Positions 27,101-35,542 of a DNA stretch of 52,637 bases are shown here, one piece after another (within the stretch, counting starts at the first letter, position 1; the number at the start of each line of letters is the position of its first letter). The DNA comes from Fibrobacter succinogenes. Lineage in GTDB: Bacteria; Fibrobacterota; Fibrobacteria; Fibrobacterales; Fibrobacteraceae. Under the pieces are notes generated by a model. The model searched no databases. It had not been told where the DNA came from and saw nothing but the letters and a program-made list of their open reading frames with translations. The stretch lies in assembly GCA_902794535.1 (NCBI GenBank), contig CADBHQ010000014.1, positions 1-52,637 of the forward strand. Direction: 5' to 3'. A program made the position numbers and the translations under genes.

Positions 27101-30100
27101 ACAAAAAAGTATCTTTCATTTTCTTTCGGTAGCCTTACTTTATCTTTTTCAATCCAACAATTTGCCATGTATTCCTTTTTATTTCCAGTCATGATATTGG
27201 TCATAACAATTTTGTCAAGGAACCATTTATCAGATCCACTATTTTCAATTTCAATACACGACACCTCTCCTATATCCACATCAGAAGAGACTAAAAAAGA
27301 ATCCTTTGTGGCAGCTTCAAAATTATCATTTGCGTCATCAAGCTTATACCTTACAATATTATCTCTTTCTCCATAAATGGAAATATAAATATCAGAATCA
27401 GTTCCGCCTTTATATTGATTACCTGTATAAACATCAACGGAGAAAGCACTACCTTTATTGGGTTTTACACCCAATACAATTTTATCATTCGAAAAATTGA
27501 CCCTATCAATTAGCCAATCTGTAGTACAATTGCTTACCAAATCAATCTTTGATAATCTTTTTAGGTCAACATTTGGATCGACGGAAATGACGATATTTGA
27601 AGTTTCTTCAAAATCGATTTTCGAATCATCATTAATATAATCAAATTTAGTTCCATTTTCACCAAAAAATGAAATACATACTTTCTGACTTCCTGAAATA
27701 ACTGCTTGGTAACGGGTGTTTACAACTATTGAATATTCATCTTTGGGGTCACCCACATATACTTTAGCATTATAATGATATTCTTTTTTTTGTTTAGGTA
27801 GAACTAATTCTTTTTTTATTTCACAATTTGCAACAAAAGTCCATATTTCCCCAGAAATACTATCCGTTACAATAATCTTATCAAGGAACCAATCATCACA
27901 TCCATCTTTTCTGATTTTAACACTCGTTATAGAGCCAATACTTTCACCAGAAACAACTGTAAATGTGTCTTTTTTTCCTTGTTCAAAATTATTTTTCGAA
28001 TCATTCAACTCTATTTCGTCTGTTTTTCTTTCATCTTTTCCCACAAGGGTAATGAATATATTGGAGTCAGTTCCGCCGCACGATTGATTCCCTGTATAAA
28101 CATCAACAACAAAATTACAGCCTTTCTCTCGCCCCATACAAACGGCTTTATCTTTCGTTACCCATTGTTTGGCAGCAAAAACCCATGTCTTTTCGGAAAC
28201 AACATCCGCTATAACGACTTTATCAACATACCAATCATCAGAACCATCATTACTCAACTTTATCTTACAAATATCATCAATACTAGATTCACATTCAAAT
28301 GTAAAAAAGTCAACATAACCAATTTCAAAATTATTCGTCACATCATCAAGTTTCTTCGTTTCAAGTTCAACAACATCTTCGCCCTTTTTGGCAAACACTG
28401 AGATGTATATATCTGAATCCGTTCCTGCACAAACTTCATAACCAGTATAAACCTTTAATGAAAAATAACGCATCTTTTCAAGCGGATGAGCCGCGAAAAC
28501 CATTTCTTCATTTTTATCAATTTCTGAATTAATATTGAAGATCCATCCTTTTTCAACCGAATTAAGGGGCATAGACACAATGATGTCTTTAACATACCAT
28601 TTATCCCCCCACCATTTACCATCATGTCCAATCGTGACGTTCGTTATTTCATAGACATCCTTATCTGTATAAAATTCAAATATTTCAACGGAACACCTTT
28701 CAAATGAATTATAAACATTGTCAATAATAGGATACTTTCCAATTAAGGCTGTTTTTAATTCACCATTTTTCTCCTTTATTTTTCCATAAATCTTCAAATA
28801 AACATTCGCATCAGTGCCAGCATCCCATTTATTTCCAGTAATAATTTGGACAACAAGACATTTGTCTTTAGCCCCAATCTTTGTCCCAAAGAGTTTCTTT
28901 ATTTGATCATATTTTTTTGAAGTACTGATATTCCTTCTTTCACAACCAATTATTTCATTCAGTAATTCAGAATAACATTTTATATTATTGAGAGCATCTT
29001 CTATATATTCTTTTGTTTCACCAACATTTTCATCATCCAAGTAATTCGCATCTTTTTTTACAACTTCTAGCACCCTATCAATTCTTTTAGCCAAAAGGTT
29101 TATTTCACGAGCACATTCCGCACAAAACGAACCAGTTTCAGGATATTGTATACATCCACGGGCTAACAAAAATGTCCATGAAAAAATCTCATTAGAAAGT
29201 TCACAGATATGGTGCAAACATTCATCTCTTCTCTTCTTTTCCTTTTTGGGAGTTTTATTAATCACTCCCTCAAGCAAAATAATTACTCGACCAAAAGTTA
29301 TAATACGATTAACTAAAGCCTCGTTCAAATTATAGCATAACAAGGATTCAATCACAGCTTCATATTTATTTTCAACAGCATTTTTCGAACAGTATTGCAA
29401 GCCGGATTCGGTCGTTTTGCCACAGGTATCAAAAGACAAATAAATCGAATCAAAGAATTTCAATATATCTCTTTTAAGATAACCCATTGCCGCCATATAA
29501 ACAAACATTTCAGAACAATCTCTCGCCATTGTTGCATTTAACGTCTGCTTATAAAAATCAGCATACATAACATCATCTATTTTCGGATTATCAACCATCC
29601 ACTGACTTACACGAGAACAAAAGCCATTAGCCTTTTGCGTATCAATATGCGTTAAAAAAATATCTGCATGAGCATGTCTATCACTTTCTTGTTTTTCATA
29701 ATTTGCATATAAAATTATAGGCGTTGCTTGTTCAACCAAAGAATCATAATAGTCTTTATAGTTCCAACCAGCTTTATCTTTTTTTACATTCTTTTTATAA
29801 ATACCAAATTCATAATCTTCAACTTGCAACGGATTTCCATCCGACGAAGGTTCAGTTCGATTATCTAACGACACGTCAATATCAGAGGATTTCGCCTTCT
29901 GTTTTTCGGCAGCATCGTAATAATCCAATGACTGGCGAACCGCAAATGGGTCCAAGCTCCGTTTTACATGTGATGTAGCAAAGCTATCTTGAATCATATG
30001 CGTAACACAGCCTAACGCGACGGAGCCTGCATCAAATTTATCGCCCCCAAAAAAATATCTAATTGTTTTTTCTCCATATGCAGAATCAAGCAAATCTCGC

Positions 30101-31587
30101 ATCATAATCCGAAACAGTTCATCATCCGCCACATTCACATATTCATCAAGAGTCATATCTTGAATATGTTTTTTATATATGAGAGGCTCTTTCTTGTTTG
30201 AGGGCTCTTCATTTTCTATCGCAGAAACATCTTCACCATTTGCGGGGGTTTCGTTTTCAGTTGCAGGAGTCTCTACACCATCTGCAATGGCTTCATTTTC
30301 AGTTGCAGGAGTCTCTACACCTTCTGCAATGGCTTCATTTTCAGTTGCAGGAGTCTCTACACCTTCTGCAATGGCTTCATTTTCAGTTGCAGGAGTCTCT
30401 ACACCTTCTGCAATGGTTTCATTTTCAGTTGCAGGAGTCTCTACACCTTCTGCAATGGTTTCATTTTCAATCGTCTGATTTTCATCATCACTTGCAGGAA
30501 CTTTAATTATCGGAACTTCAATATTATTAAAAACATCTATACAAAATTCCGCCCACCTTTTGATTTTTTTATAATTAAACAATTTACTTCCATTACTACA
30601 ATCCATAGAATGCAAAAACTGCATTCTGTTAAGATGGCTTGAATAAATAAACGCATCTTTAAGCGAGCAATCCTTTGAAACCACTTTAAATTTTACAGCA
30701 AATCTAGCATTACAATAATGCCAACGGTCATTCCATTGAGCGCCTTCAACAAAAGATTCGCGATTAATTTTGCGGACAACCTCTCCTTCTTTTTCAATTA
30801 GACAGTACCTTCTGCCATCATCAGCGTTATTTAATTTCAATTTGATATTTTGAGCCTTGGAATTAGCATCAATATGTTCATTACAATTTTTTTCAAATTC
30901 AGCCAACGCATCTCTTGCATATGTTTCATGAATACCTTCTTCTATAGCAGCGCTTTGCATATCAAAAATTTGATCATAAAATTTCTCTGCACCTTCAAAT
31001 AATATTGGCTTTTCATCTTCTTTTAATTCGTCCAACATTTCTTTTATTTTTTCATCTTTTTTTACATCCGCTATAGCAGTTTTTACTTCTTTCTTGATAT
31101 CATCCGCTTTTCCATCTTTTTGGGGATCTTCAGCAACAAACGCTTCGGACAAAATTCCATCAACCATCCACCATTGAACAGAAAGATTATCATAAGAGCA
31201 GAGGTTTGCACATTTACAAGCCTTGAAATCAATTAAAGCAACAACCTTTTTCCACACTCCCTTGCAAATGAGATAACTCGCTATCTCATTTGCATTTTTT
31301 TCTAAATATTTTCTATTTGAATGGATAAATTCGGCTACATCTGCATTCGATAACTTCTGAGACAATATCGACTGTTGCAAAAGATGCGCTATTTCATGCA
31401 ATAAAATGAAAAGGAACGATATTTTCGACATACGCCCATCTTTTAACATAGCGAGCAAATTCTTTGACAACATGACCGTATTGTCAAATGCGCCAGCCAA
31501 AGCATTGGACGGCAAGTCATCTCGAACAGAAATATTCAATCGATTACTTTTCAAATTATGCAAAGAGCTCAAAATCCATTCCTTCAT
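24109..31587 (-). CDS. Giant protein: HExxH motif, phospholipase-C-like zinc motif, ~13 PLAT/LH2 repeats
   Basis: The product is 2492 residues with no signal peptide or membrane segment. Residues 64-68 are HEIAH within LLHEIAHLLQQS, like the DUF4157 zincin motif HE(L/I)xHxxQQ. Residues ~375-460 hold a Glu/Pro/Thr tandem repeat of 14 residues. Near residue 530, THMIQDSFATSH has the spacing HxxxDx5H of the zinc ligands in bacterial phospholipase C (Bacillus cereus PLC, Clostridium alpha-toxin). From about residue 905 to the end come some 13 repeats of the form VDVYTGxxxGGTDSDVxISxxG...NFExGxxDSF...DDWFLDKIVxTD, the PLAT/LH2 fold; at least two are worn. Alpha-toxin pairs one PLC domain with one PLAT domain, so the order here looks like a greatly expanded version. 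Zinc chemistry and membrane binding are inferred. Confidence 0.82.
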   Translation of the reverse strand: MKEWILSSLHNLKSNRLNISVRDDLPSNALAGAFDNTVMLSKNLLAMLKDGRMSKISFLFILLHEIAHLLQQSILSQKLSNADVAEFIHSNRKYLEKNANEIASYLICKGVWKKVVALIDFKACKCANLCSYDNLSVQWWMVDGILSEAFVAEDPQKDGKADDIKKEVKTAIADVKKDEKIKEMLDELKEDEKPILFEGAEKFYDQIFDMQSAAIEEGIHETYARDALAEFEKNCNEHIDANSKAQNIKLKLNNADDGRRYCLIEKEGEVVRKINRESFVEGAQWNDRWHYCNARFAVKFKVVSKDCSLKDAFIYSSHLNRMQFLHSMDCSNGSKLFNYKKIKRWAEFCIDVFNNIEVPIIKVPASDDENQTIENETIAEGVETPATENETIAEGVETPATENEAIAEGVETPATENEAIAEGVETPATENEAIADGVETPATENETPANGEDVSAIENEEPSNKKEPLIYKKHIQDMTLDEYVNVADDELFRIMMRDLLDSAYGEKTIRYFFGGDKFDAGSVALGCVTHMIQDSFATSHVKRSLDPFAVRQSLDYYDAAEKQKAKSSDIDVSLDNRTEPSSDGNPLQVEDYEFGIYKKNVKKDKAGWNYKDYYDSLVEQATPIILYANYEKQESDRHAHADIFLTHIDTQKANGFCSRVSQWMVDNPKIDDVMYADFYKQTLNATMARDCSEMFVYMAAMGYLKRDILKFFDSIYLSFDTCGKTTESGLQYCSKNAVENKYEAVIESLLCYNLNEALVNRIITFGRVIILLEGVINKTPKKEKKRRDECLHHICELSNEIFSWTFLLARGCIQYPETGSFCAECAREINLLAKRIDRVLEVVKKDANYLDDENVGETKEYIEDALNNIKCYSELLNEIIGCERRNISTSKKYDQIKKLFGTKIGAKDKCLVVQIITGNKWDAGTDANVYLKIYGKIKEKNGELKTALIGKYPIIDNVYNSFERCSVEIFEFYTDKDVYEITNVTIGHDGKWWGDKWYVKDIIVSMPLNSVEKGWIFNINSEIDKNEEMVFAAHPLEKMRYFSLKVYTGYEVCAGTDSDIYISVFAKKGEDVVELETKKLDDVTNNFEIGYVDFFTFECESSIDDICKIKLSNDGSDDWYVDKVVIADVVSEKTWVFAAKQWVTKDKAVCMGREKGCNFVVDVYTGNQSCGGTDSNIFITLVGKDERKTDEIELNDSKNNFEQGKKDTFTVVSGESIGSITSVKIRKDGCDDWFLDKIIVTDSISGEIWTFVANCEIKKELVLPKQKKEYHYNAKVYVGDPKDEYSIVVNTRYQAVISGSQKVCISFFGENGTKFDYINDDSKIDFEETSNIVISVDPNVDLKRLSKIDLVSNCTTDWLIDRVNFSNDKIVLGVKPNKGSAFSVDVYTGNQYKGGTDSDIYISIYGERDNIVRYKLDDANDNFEAATKDSFLVSSDVDIGEVSCIEIENSGSDKWFLDKIVMTNIMTGNKKEYMANCWIEKDKVRLPKENERYFFVDVYTSKQVCGGTDSDVFISIYGAGDNDDEASQKKTELNNWDNNFESGDKDSFVVTFDGKIAENAELDGEIEEDDVEVELFKKLVKYIDIKKDGHDDWFLEKIVMTDYETKRKGVFVKNGKIAGGMSCRLFPQLSKQSFIIDVYTGEQFDKERTCSFVDSKVKFTIVGEKGQVSAKPNNSEINFQKGDRDTFTLLGNTKIGDISKVEVTLEDSERWFLQKIVITDIVSNKEWLFYANRWINKNETAVLEKDRVCLKLDIYTKNTIDAGTDGDVSVQLYGAYEKEVEKKNEEVKSEVEKEKVFVSVSPDTTISNILRYKEDPETQELIPVNRFQQGSHDSYYIYASSKIDGYEVKQLSKIVIQHNGSKNWNVDKIIATNVATEKVWGVFTQDEPIPGGPKLEVLTNPENNYKVDVYTTYKLNVSSEEAYIKISLLDADGQELIPYIKLNSSEETFNKGCVNSFMISSSIGPEKLKKIKILQNGVNHCLLEKIVVTRINTNPKKQLIFPTCSEIEALKECVWDEAGDDHYVTLSIYTSEYSSAGTNSDVEISVVGVAYERDKDGQIVAEKEVKIKPNGELDNSKDNFEKGKIDSFTFKATNAFDEITEIKIKKGGRDDWHLDKIVATDVVTGKEWIFVANSWIRHGEEITLSHDEYRHFVVDVYTDGKRFSGTDGSVAISIGDEEKNRKTLNNRHNNFEAGDKDSFTIHYEEKIENANLKPEWIPSVKIWYDAVGEWKPAVVIISDLNSTRQWVFAPQKIDNEKEFLLIPCKDYSCFHVDIYTSDATGGGTDANVGIIVNGNSPLQLLNDRKNNFESGNKDSFIIVYDVPVEEPSYITVVHDGSGANADWKLGKIVITDIVNGLQRCFSAGNDCWIKANEKKTLAFQKGHYFIIDLPKSDKKIDAEISLIGERVVDGESCFIPFQEINGRNSFSMASVSGIGTLSKVIIKKVGDQSDSDCIIGEITVTDIYLGKKWTFNCTGWTNGNDQVELEPVIING
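24120..28865 (-). repeat. Array of about 13 PLAT/LH2-domain coding repeats
   Basis: Units of about 350-400 bp encode the pattern YTG..GTDSDV / NFE.G..DSF / DDWF.DKI. Clear units include those around VDVYTGNQSCGGTDSN, VDVYTGNQYKGGTDSD, VDVYTSKQVCGGTDSD, VDVYTDGKRFSGTDGS and VDIYTSDATGGGTDAN. The fourth and last units are degenerate. Confidence 0.82.
30263..30472 (-). repeat. Five 42-bp in-frame tandem repeats
   Basis: The plus-strand GCAGGAGTCTC block recurs at 30263, 30305, 30347, 30389 and 30431, exactly 42 bp apart. On the minus strand it encodes GVETPATENE(A/T)IA(E/D), 14 residues. Near-identity between units marks it as unstable and probably variable in length; the frame is preserved by any whole-unit change. 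Confidence 0.92.
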
Positions 31588-31610
31588 ATGTATTCCTTTT
31601 TTATTTTACC

Positions 31611-33107
31611 CTACTGTCTAAACAAAGACTCAATTTTTCCATGTATTGCATCCTGTAGATACATATCATGGGATAAATTATCCCATAGATTCACTTTACC
31701 AGATAAATCATCGAATAAATTAAGCATGCCCTTATCCCATGCTTCCTCAAGCTTATCAAGATTATATTCTATACGTTCCTGAACCGGGACAATCCCATTC
31801 TCGGCAACATACTGCGTCAGCACCCCAAGTGCTTCTACAGTCTCTTCAAATGTTGACGACATCAATTCCTTTATCGTCAAATTTTCAACATCCTTGTAGT
31901 AATCATTTTCTCCTATAATTTCTTTAGCTATTTTCTCTAATGTAAAATTTCTATACTCATGAGCGCAATTCAAAAAAATGCGTGGATTTGCATTTTTATC
32001 ATCTTTATCATATTTTTTCAATTTATTATCTAGGAAATCATCCCATAACTTGCATCGATCATCTTCACTGCCGTCCGTAAAACAAGTTTCAGCAGCTTTT
32101 TCAACAAAATCAGGAGGAACAACATCCGAGGATATTGTATACTCTCTCTTTTCACGCAATGCCTGCATGATGTAAAACATCTGTGTGAAAGCTATTCTAT
32201 ATCTCTTAGGATTATTAACTGTAATGGCGGTGTTGGTATAATCAGGAATATAAGTGTACGTTTTCCCAGGAATATCCGGATAACTTCCAGAAGATCCATG
32301 TCCAGTCCATATAGCAGAAAAACAGCGAAATAGAGTATCTGTGTTAGTTTCATTAAAAATTTCAGAGCTTTTCCACGCAATATTACCAATTACAATTTGC
32401 CCCCAATCAGGCTTAGAAGATTTTTTTTCACCATTTTCTACAATAATACCATGGTTTACAAGCATGTCATTTGAGCCGCAAAAATCCTGATGTGACCAGG
32501 TATCAGCAATCACATGCATAAATATTCCAATTGTATACAAGACCTCATCACTATATTCTGAGCCAGATGTAGCCTTCTCTTTAACACAGTTTAAAACAAA
32601 TTGAGAAACTTGATTTGCCAAGGTCGAAGATGGCTTGCAAATCATTTTCAAATCTTTCGTGTATTTTTTTTCTACAAAATTCGGATCATTTTCCTCTATT
32701 TTTATTCCATCTATTTCAGTTTTTCGATTCTTTAAATTTAGTTCTCTATTAGATAAATTTGCCGGCATAAAATGAAATACCGACCAAACAGATTCAATCT
32801 GCTTAGACATCTGTAACAAGGTATCCAGTCGAGTCAATTCTTTTTGAAATAAATAAAAAGCAAAATTGTGCGTCGTGACAACATTATAATCTCTTTCAGT
32901 ATATTCTCTTTTTAGAGTCTCGACATCCTTTGATTTGTCACTATCCCTCTGTAATTCAACAGCTTTATCTCTTAGAGACTCTACCACATCGTGAGTCATT
33001 TCATCTACAGACTGTGCAGCCCAAGCGATTTTTTCTGCTTCTTCATGGCTAAACCCCGCCTGCGTAGCCATATAATACGTTCCATAATAGTGACAATCCT
33101 TCTGCAT
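31611..33107 (-). CDS. DUF6765-like protein with phospholipase/P1-nuclease-type His-Asp motif
   Basis: The product is 498 residues without signal peptide. The N-terminus HYYGTYYMATQAGFSHEEAE, then IAWAAQSVDEMTHD, matches what I recall of the DUF6765 family (HxYGTY...GYSxEEA..IAxAAQxVD). Midway, GIFMHVIADTWSHQDFCG gives HxxxDxxxH, a likely metal site related to but spaced differently from the HxxxDx5H of the giant protein. The rest is helix-rich. AGGAG lies 10 bases before the ATG. It lies 23 bases upstream of the giant PLAT gene and is transcribed just before it, so the two related metal-motif proteins are probably made together. A hydrolase role is plausible but unproven. Confidence 0.75.
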   Translation of the reverse strand: MQKDCHYYGTYYMATQAGFSHEEAEKIAWAAQSVDEMTHDVVESLRDKAVELQRDSDKSKDVETLKREYTERDYNVVTTHNFAFYLFQKELTRLDTLLQMSKQIESVWSVFHFMPANLSNRELNLKNRKTEIDGIKIEENDPNFVEKKYTKDLKMICKPSSTLANQVSQFVLNCVKEKATSGSEYSDEVLYTIGIFMHVIADTWSHQDFCGSNDMLVNHGIIVENGEKKSSKPDWGQIVIGNIAWKSSEIFNETNTDTLFRCFSAIWTGHGSSGSYPDIPGKTYTYIPDYTNTAITVNNPKRYRIAFTQMFYIMQALREKREYTISSDVVPPDFVEKAAETCFTDGSEDDRCKLWDDFLDNKLKKYDKDDKNANPRIFLNCAHEYRNFTLEKIAKEIIGENDYYKDVENLTIKELMSSTFEETVEALGVLTQYVAENGIVPVQERIEYNLDKLEEAWDKGMLNLFDDLSGKVNLWDNLSHDMYLQDAIHGKIESLFRQ

Positions 33108-33125
33108 ACCAAACTACTCCTGTAC

Positions 33126-33734
33126 CTAGGAATTCATTAAATGCTCAATTTCTGCTTCATCGTAACGTGCATAATGTTCTTGACCAACTGATTTAAAGTA
33201 ATCGACACGGGCATGCAAAGCACGTAACAATTCATTGGTATTTTTGTCAAACTTAAAATGGTTTATCGCTTTATCGACACACGCCCTCGCCGCAGCTTTA
33301 TTATTGGTTTCCATGTAGTAAGAAAACAGCATTAGCTCCATTTTACCACACAATGTTTTGCTATAACTTTTCATCAGCTCTTTTTTCAATTCCGACTCAG
33401 CCTCTTTCGCTTTGCCCAATCTAAACAAGCAATTAGCATAACTAAGCTTTAGATTACCCCTATCAATGTTATTCGGTTGCATTGTTTTTAACAATGCGGC
33501 TTTATTTATGCATTCAAGAGCTTTATCATAATCATTTCGAACAATGTATATGTTGGCAATATTCAATAATGTCTGGCCACAAAGTTTTTCCAATTTCAGT
33601 TGTTCTTGAGCCTTCAAAATTTCTTCATAAGCATTTAGCGCTTCATCATAATTTTGATCTGCCAAAAAAAGCGCCGCTTTTTTATCCATTTTAAGAAGGG
33701 TATCTGCAATGTTTTGTAACGGATTAGTTTTCAT
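33126..33734 (-). CDS. TPR-repeat protein
   Basis: The product is 202 residues, all-helical. At least three tetratricopeptide-like units are visible: ALFLADQNYDEALNAYEEIL, LLNIANIYIVRNDYDKALEC and LSYANCLFRLGKAKEAESEL, with the W/Y-A-G-Y-F-A-P-type spacing of small and aromatic residues. TPR proteins are adaptors, so this is a likely chaperone or scaffold for the large proteins of the locus. Its start overlaps the end of the preceding gene by 11 bases, indicating coupled translation. It has no signal peptide and is presumably cytoplasmic. Confidence 0.82.
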   Translation of the reverse strand: MKTNPLQNIADTLLKMDKKAALFLADQNYDEALNAYEEILKAQEQLKLEKLCGQTLLNIANIYIVRNDYDKALECINKAALLKTMQPNNIDRGNLKLSYANCLFRLGKAKEAESELKKELMKSYSKTLCGKMELMLFSYYMETNNKAAARACVDKAINHFKFDKNTNELLRALHARVDYFKSVGQEHYARYDEAEIEHLMNS

Positions 33735-34386
33735 GATTCAATTTCTCCAATTTTTCGATTTCTTTACTTACGAGTTCCGCCCTTTTGGGGTTCAAGAAAG
33801 GCAGAACCGTTTTCAGCAACAATAGCGCATCCATATAATTCTTGTTTTTTTCTTGCCTCAGACCTTGTCTCAACATTTCCAAAGAAAGTTTGGTCAACAC
33901 CCTCGTAAGAAATGTTTGGTCTTCTTTAGTTTTAATGCGAGTTTTCGCTTCATAAGCATTTTGCAAAGCCAAGCAATAATCCTGAGGCGTAATAAAGCCT
34001 TGAATATCATCGAAAGATATACAATCACTACTATTCTCATTAACCAGAATATACTCCAGCAATTTGAAAGCCATATTATGAACATTGTCCAAAGCTTTAT
34101 TACGCACCTCTTCTGAAGTAGATTTCTCAACAGCGTCAGAGGCAAATAACAAGCCTTTTCGGCATTCTTTTCTAAAATAGGCAATCTTCGAAAAATTTAT
34201 AAGTTGTTCAGCTGCGGTATCGCCACATTGATAATACTCCAAAACGGTAATCGCCTCATTAAAAATCGACTCTGCTTGTTCAAAGCTTTTCGATTCATCT
34301 AAGGCAAAAGAAATTGCAGTATTAATTTTCTCAATTAATTGTTTAACAATTAATCCAATTTGTTCATCAAAGCCTACTGTTGCCAT
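33724..34386 (-). CDS. Helical TPR-like protein of unknown function
   Basis: The product is 220 residues, beginning MATVGFDEQIGLIVKQLIEK. Predicted all-helical with TPR-like spacing (ESIFNEAITVLEYYQCGDTA; LRQEKNKNYMDALLLLKTVL). No defined motif is certain. The start overlaps by one base the stop of the upstream repeat-protein frame (TAATG), and its 3' end overlaps the TPR gene, so three consecutive genes are coupled in translation. This suggests fixed stoichiometry, as in a chaperone or scaffold pair. Confidence 0.72.
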   Translation of the reverse strand: MATVGFDEQIGLIVKQLIEKINTAISFALDESKSFEQAESIFNEAITVLEYYQCGDTAAEQLINFSKIAYFRKECRKGLLFASDAVEKSTSEEVRNKALDNVHNMAFKLLEYILVNENSSDCISFDDIQGFITPQDYCLALQNAYEAKTRIKTKEDQTFLTRVLTKLSLEMLRQGLRQEKNKNYMDALLLLKTVLPFLNPKRAELVSKEIEKLEKLNHEN

Positions 34387-35372
34387 TAAAACAGTTCCTT
34401 TTTATGTTTAAAATCATTTTTCATACAATTATAAGCAGAAGATTTTCTTTCATTAAACATCGACATCCTCGATTTCTTTTCAATCGCATTATCGAAATTC
34501 ATTTTAGTTGAAGATCTACCCGTCAAAGAAAAATAAGATGTTCTTTGGGGAATCGTATATCTTAAAATATCTTTTCTAAAGCCATTAAAAGATTGATTAT
34601 CAAAAGAATTTCTTTTGGCTTTTTCATTGGTATCCAAAAACATTTCATCCTGTTTTTGAGAGCAAGATGATGTAAAACTAAGACTTTTATCACCAGTAAT
34701 AGAAATTGCGTTGTTGGCGGCAATATTCTTATAATCATTTTTAAATTCGGCAAAATCTTTTTTAGGAGCAGGTTTTTCCTTTTCCGGTTTAGCTGAAATT
34801 TCAGGTCTTTCCATATCAACAGAAGACACCTTGGAAATTTCTTTATTTATTGGACTATCTTTTATTTCTTTGCCATTTTCAACCATTTTATTCGATTTTT
34901 CAATACTAAGTAAACCTCTTGCCAGCGCTTTCGGCCTCTCTGCTTCCGCAAATACATTTTTCTTTTCCGGATCTTTTGATACTTTGGGAACTTCTGTATT
35001 TACCGAATCAAATTTCAGTCCATTGTCTTTTTCAACAGGCTTATTCGACTTCTCTACATGAAGAATATCTCTTACAGGAGCCTTCGGCCTCTCTGCTTCC
35101 GCAAATACATTTTTCTTTTCCGGATCTTTTGATACTTTGGGAACTTCTGTATTTACTGAATCAAATTTCAGTCCATTGTCTTTTTCAACAGGTTTATTCG
35201 ACTTCTCTACGTGAAGCAAATCTCTTGCAGGGGCTTTCGGCCTCTCTGCTTCCGCAAATACATTTTTCTTTTCCGGATCTTTTGATACTTTGGGAACTTC
35301 TGTATTTACCGAATCAAATTTTAGTCCATTGTCTTTTTCAACAGGTTTATTCGACTTCTCTACGTGAAGCAA
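34386..35372 (-). CDS. 3' part of a frameshifted repeat-protein gene
   Basis: The open frame carries repeats of a 51-residue, Lys/Glu/Pro-rich unit (VEKSNKPVEKDNGLKFDSVN followed by TEVPKVSKDPEKKN and AEAERPKAP), then a non-repeat tail (KNDYKNIAANNAISITGDKS..., ending RKSSAYNCMKNDFKHKKELF). No ribosome site or ATG lies before it; the listed start is only the first in-frame TTG. The same repeat frame continues upstream past 35543 to about 35576, where it meets the 5' frame encoded at 35531-36109. The two are therefore one gene split by a one-base shift. The repeat region looks disordered, like a tether. It is coupled by TAATG to the next gene. Confidence 0.7.
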   Translation of the reverse strand: MLHVEKSNKPVEKDNGLKFDSVNTEVPKVSKDPEKKNVFAEAERPKAPARDLLHVEKSNKPVEKDNGLKFDSVNTEVPKVSKDPEKKNVFAEAERPKAPVRDILHVEKSNKPVEKDNGLKFDSVNTEVPKVSKDPEKKNVFAEAERPKALARGLLSIEKSNKMVENGKEIKDSPINKEISKVSSVDMERPEISAKPEKEKPAPKKDFAEFKNDYKNIAANNAISITGDKSLSFTSSCSQKQDEMFLDTNEKAKRNSFDNQSFNGFRKDILRYTIPQRTSYFSLTGRSSTKMNFDNAIEKKSRMSMFNERKSSAYNCMKNDFKHKKELF

Positions 35373-35542
35373 ATCTCTTGCAGGGGCTTTTGGCCTCTCT
35401 GCTTCCGCAAATACATTTTTCTTTTCCGGATCTTTTGATGCTTTGGGAACTTCTGTATTTACTGAATCAAATTTCAGTCCATTGTCTTTTTCAACAGGTT
35501 TATTCGACTTCTCTACGTGAAGTGCATCCCTTACAGGGGCTT
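34931..35542 (-). repeat. Four near-identical 153-bp tandem repeats
   Basis: The boundary TCGGCCTCTCTGCTTCCGCA (or one-base variants) recurs at 34931, 35084, 35237, 35390 and 35543, exactly 153 bp (51 codons) apart, leaving four whole units and partial flanks. Units differ at only a few bases. Since 153 is a multiple of three, unit gain or loss keeps the frame. Confidence 0.93.

Noticed and set aside
30263..30472. Regular 42-bp repeats considered as a CRISPR array
   Set aside because: The repeats are contiguous with no spacers, stay in frame, and encode part of a long protein.
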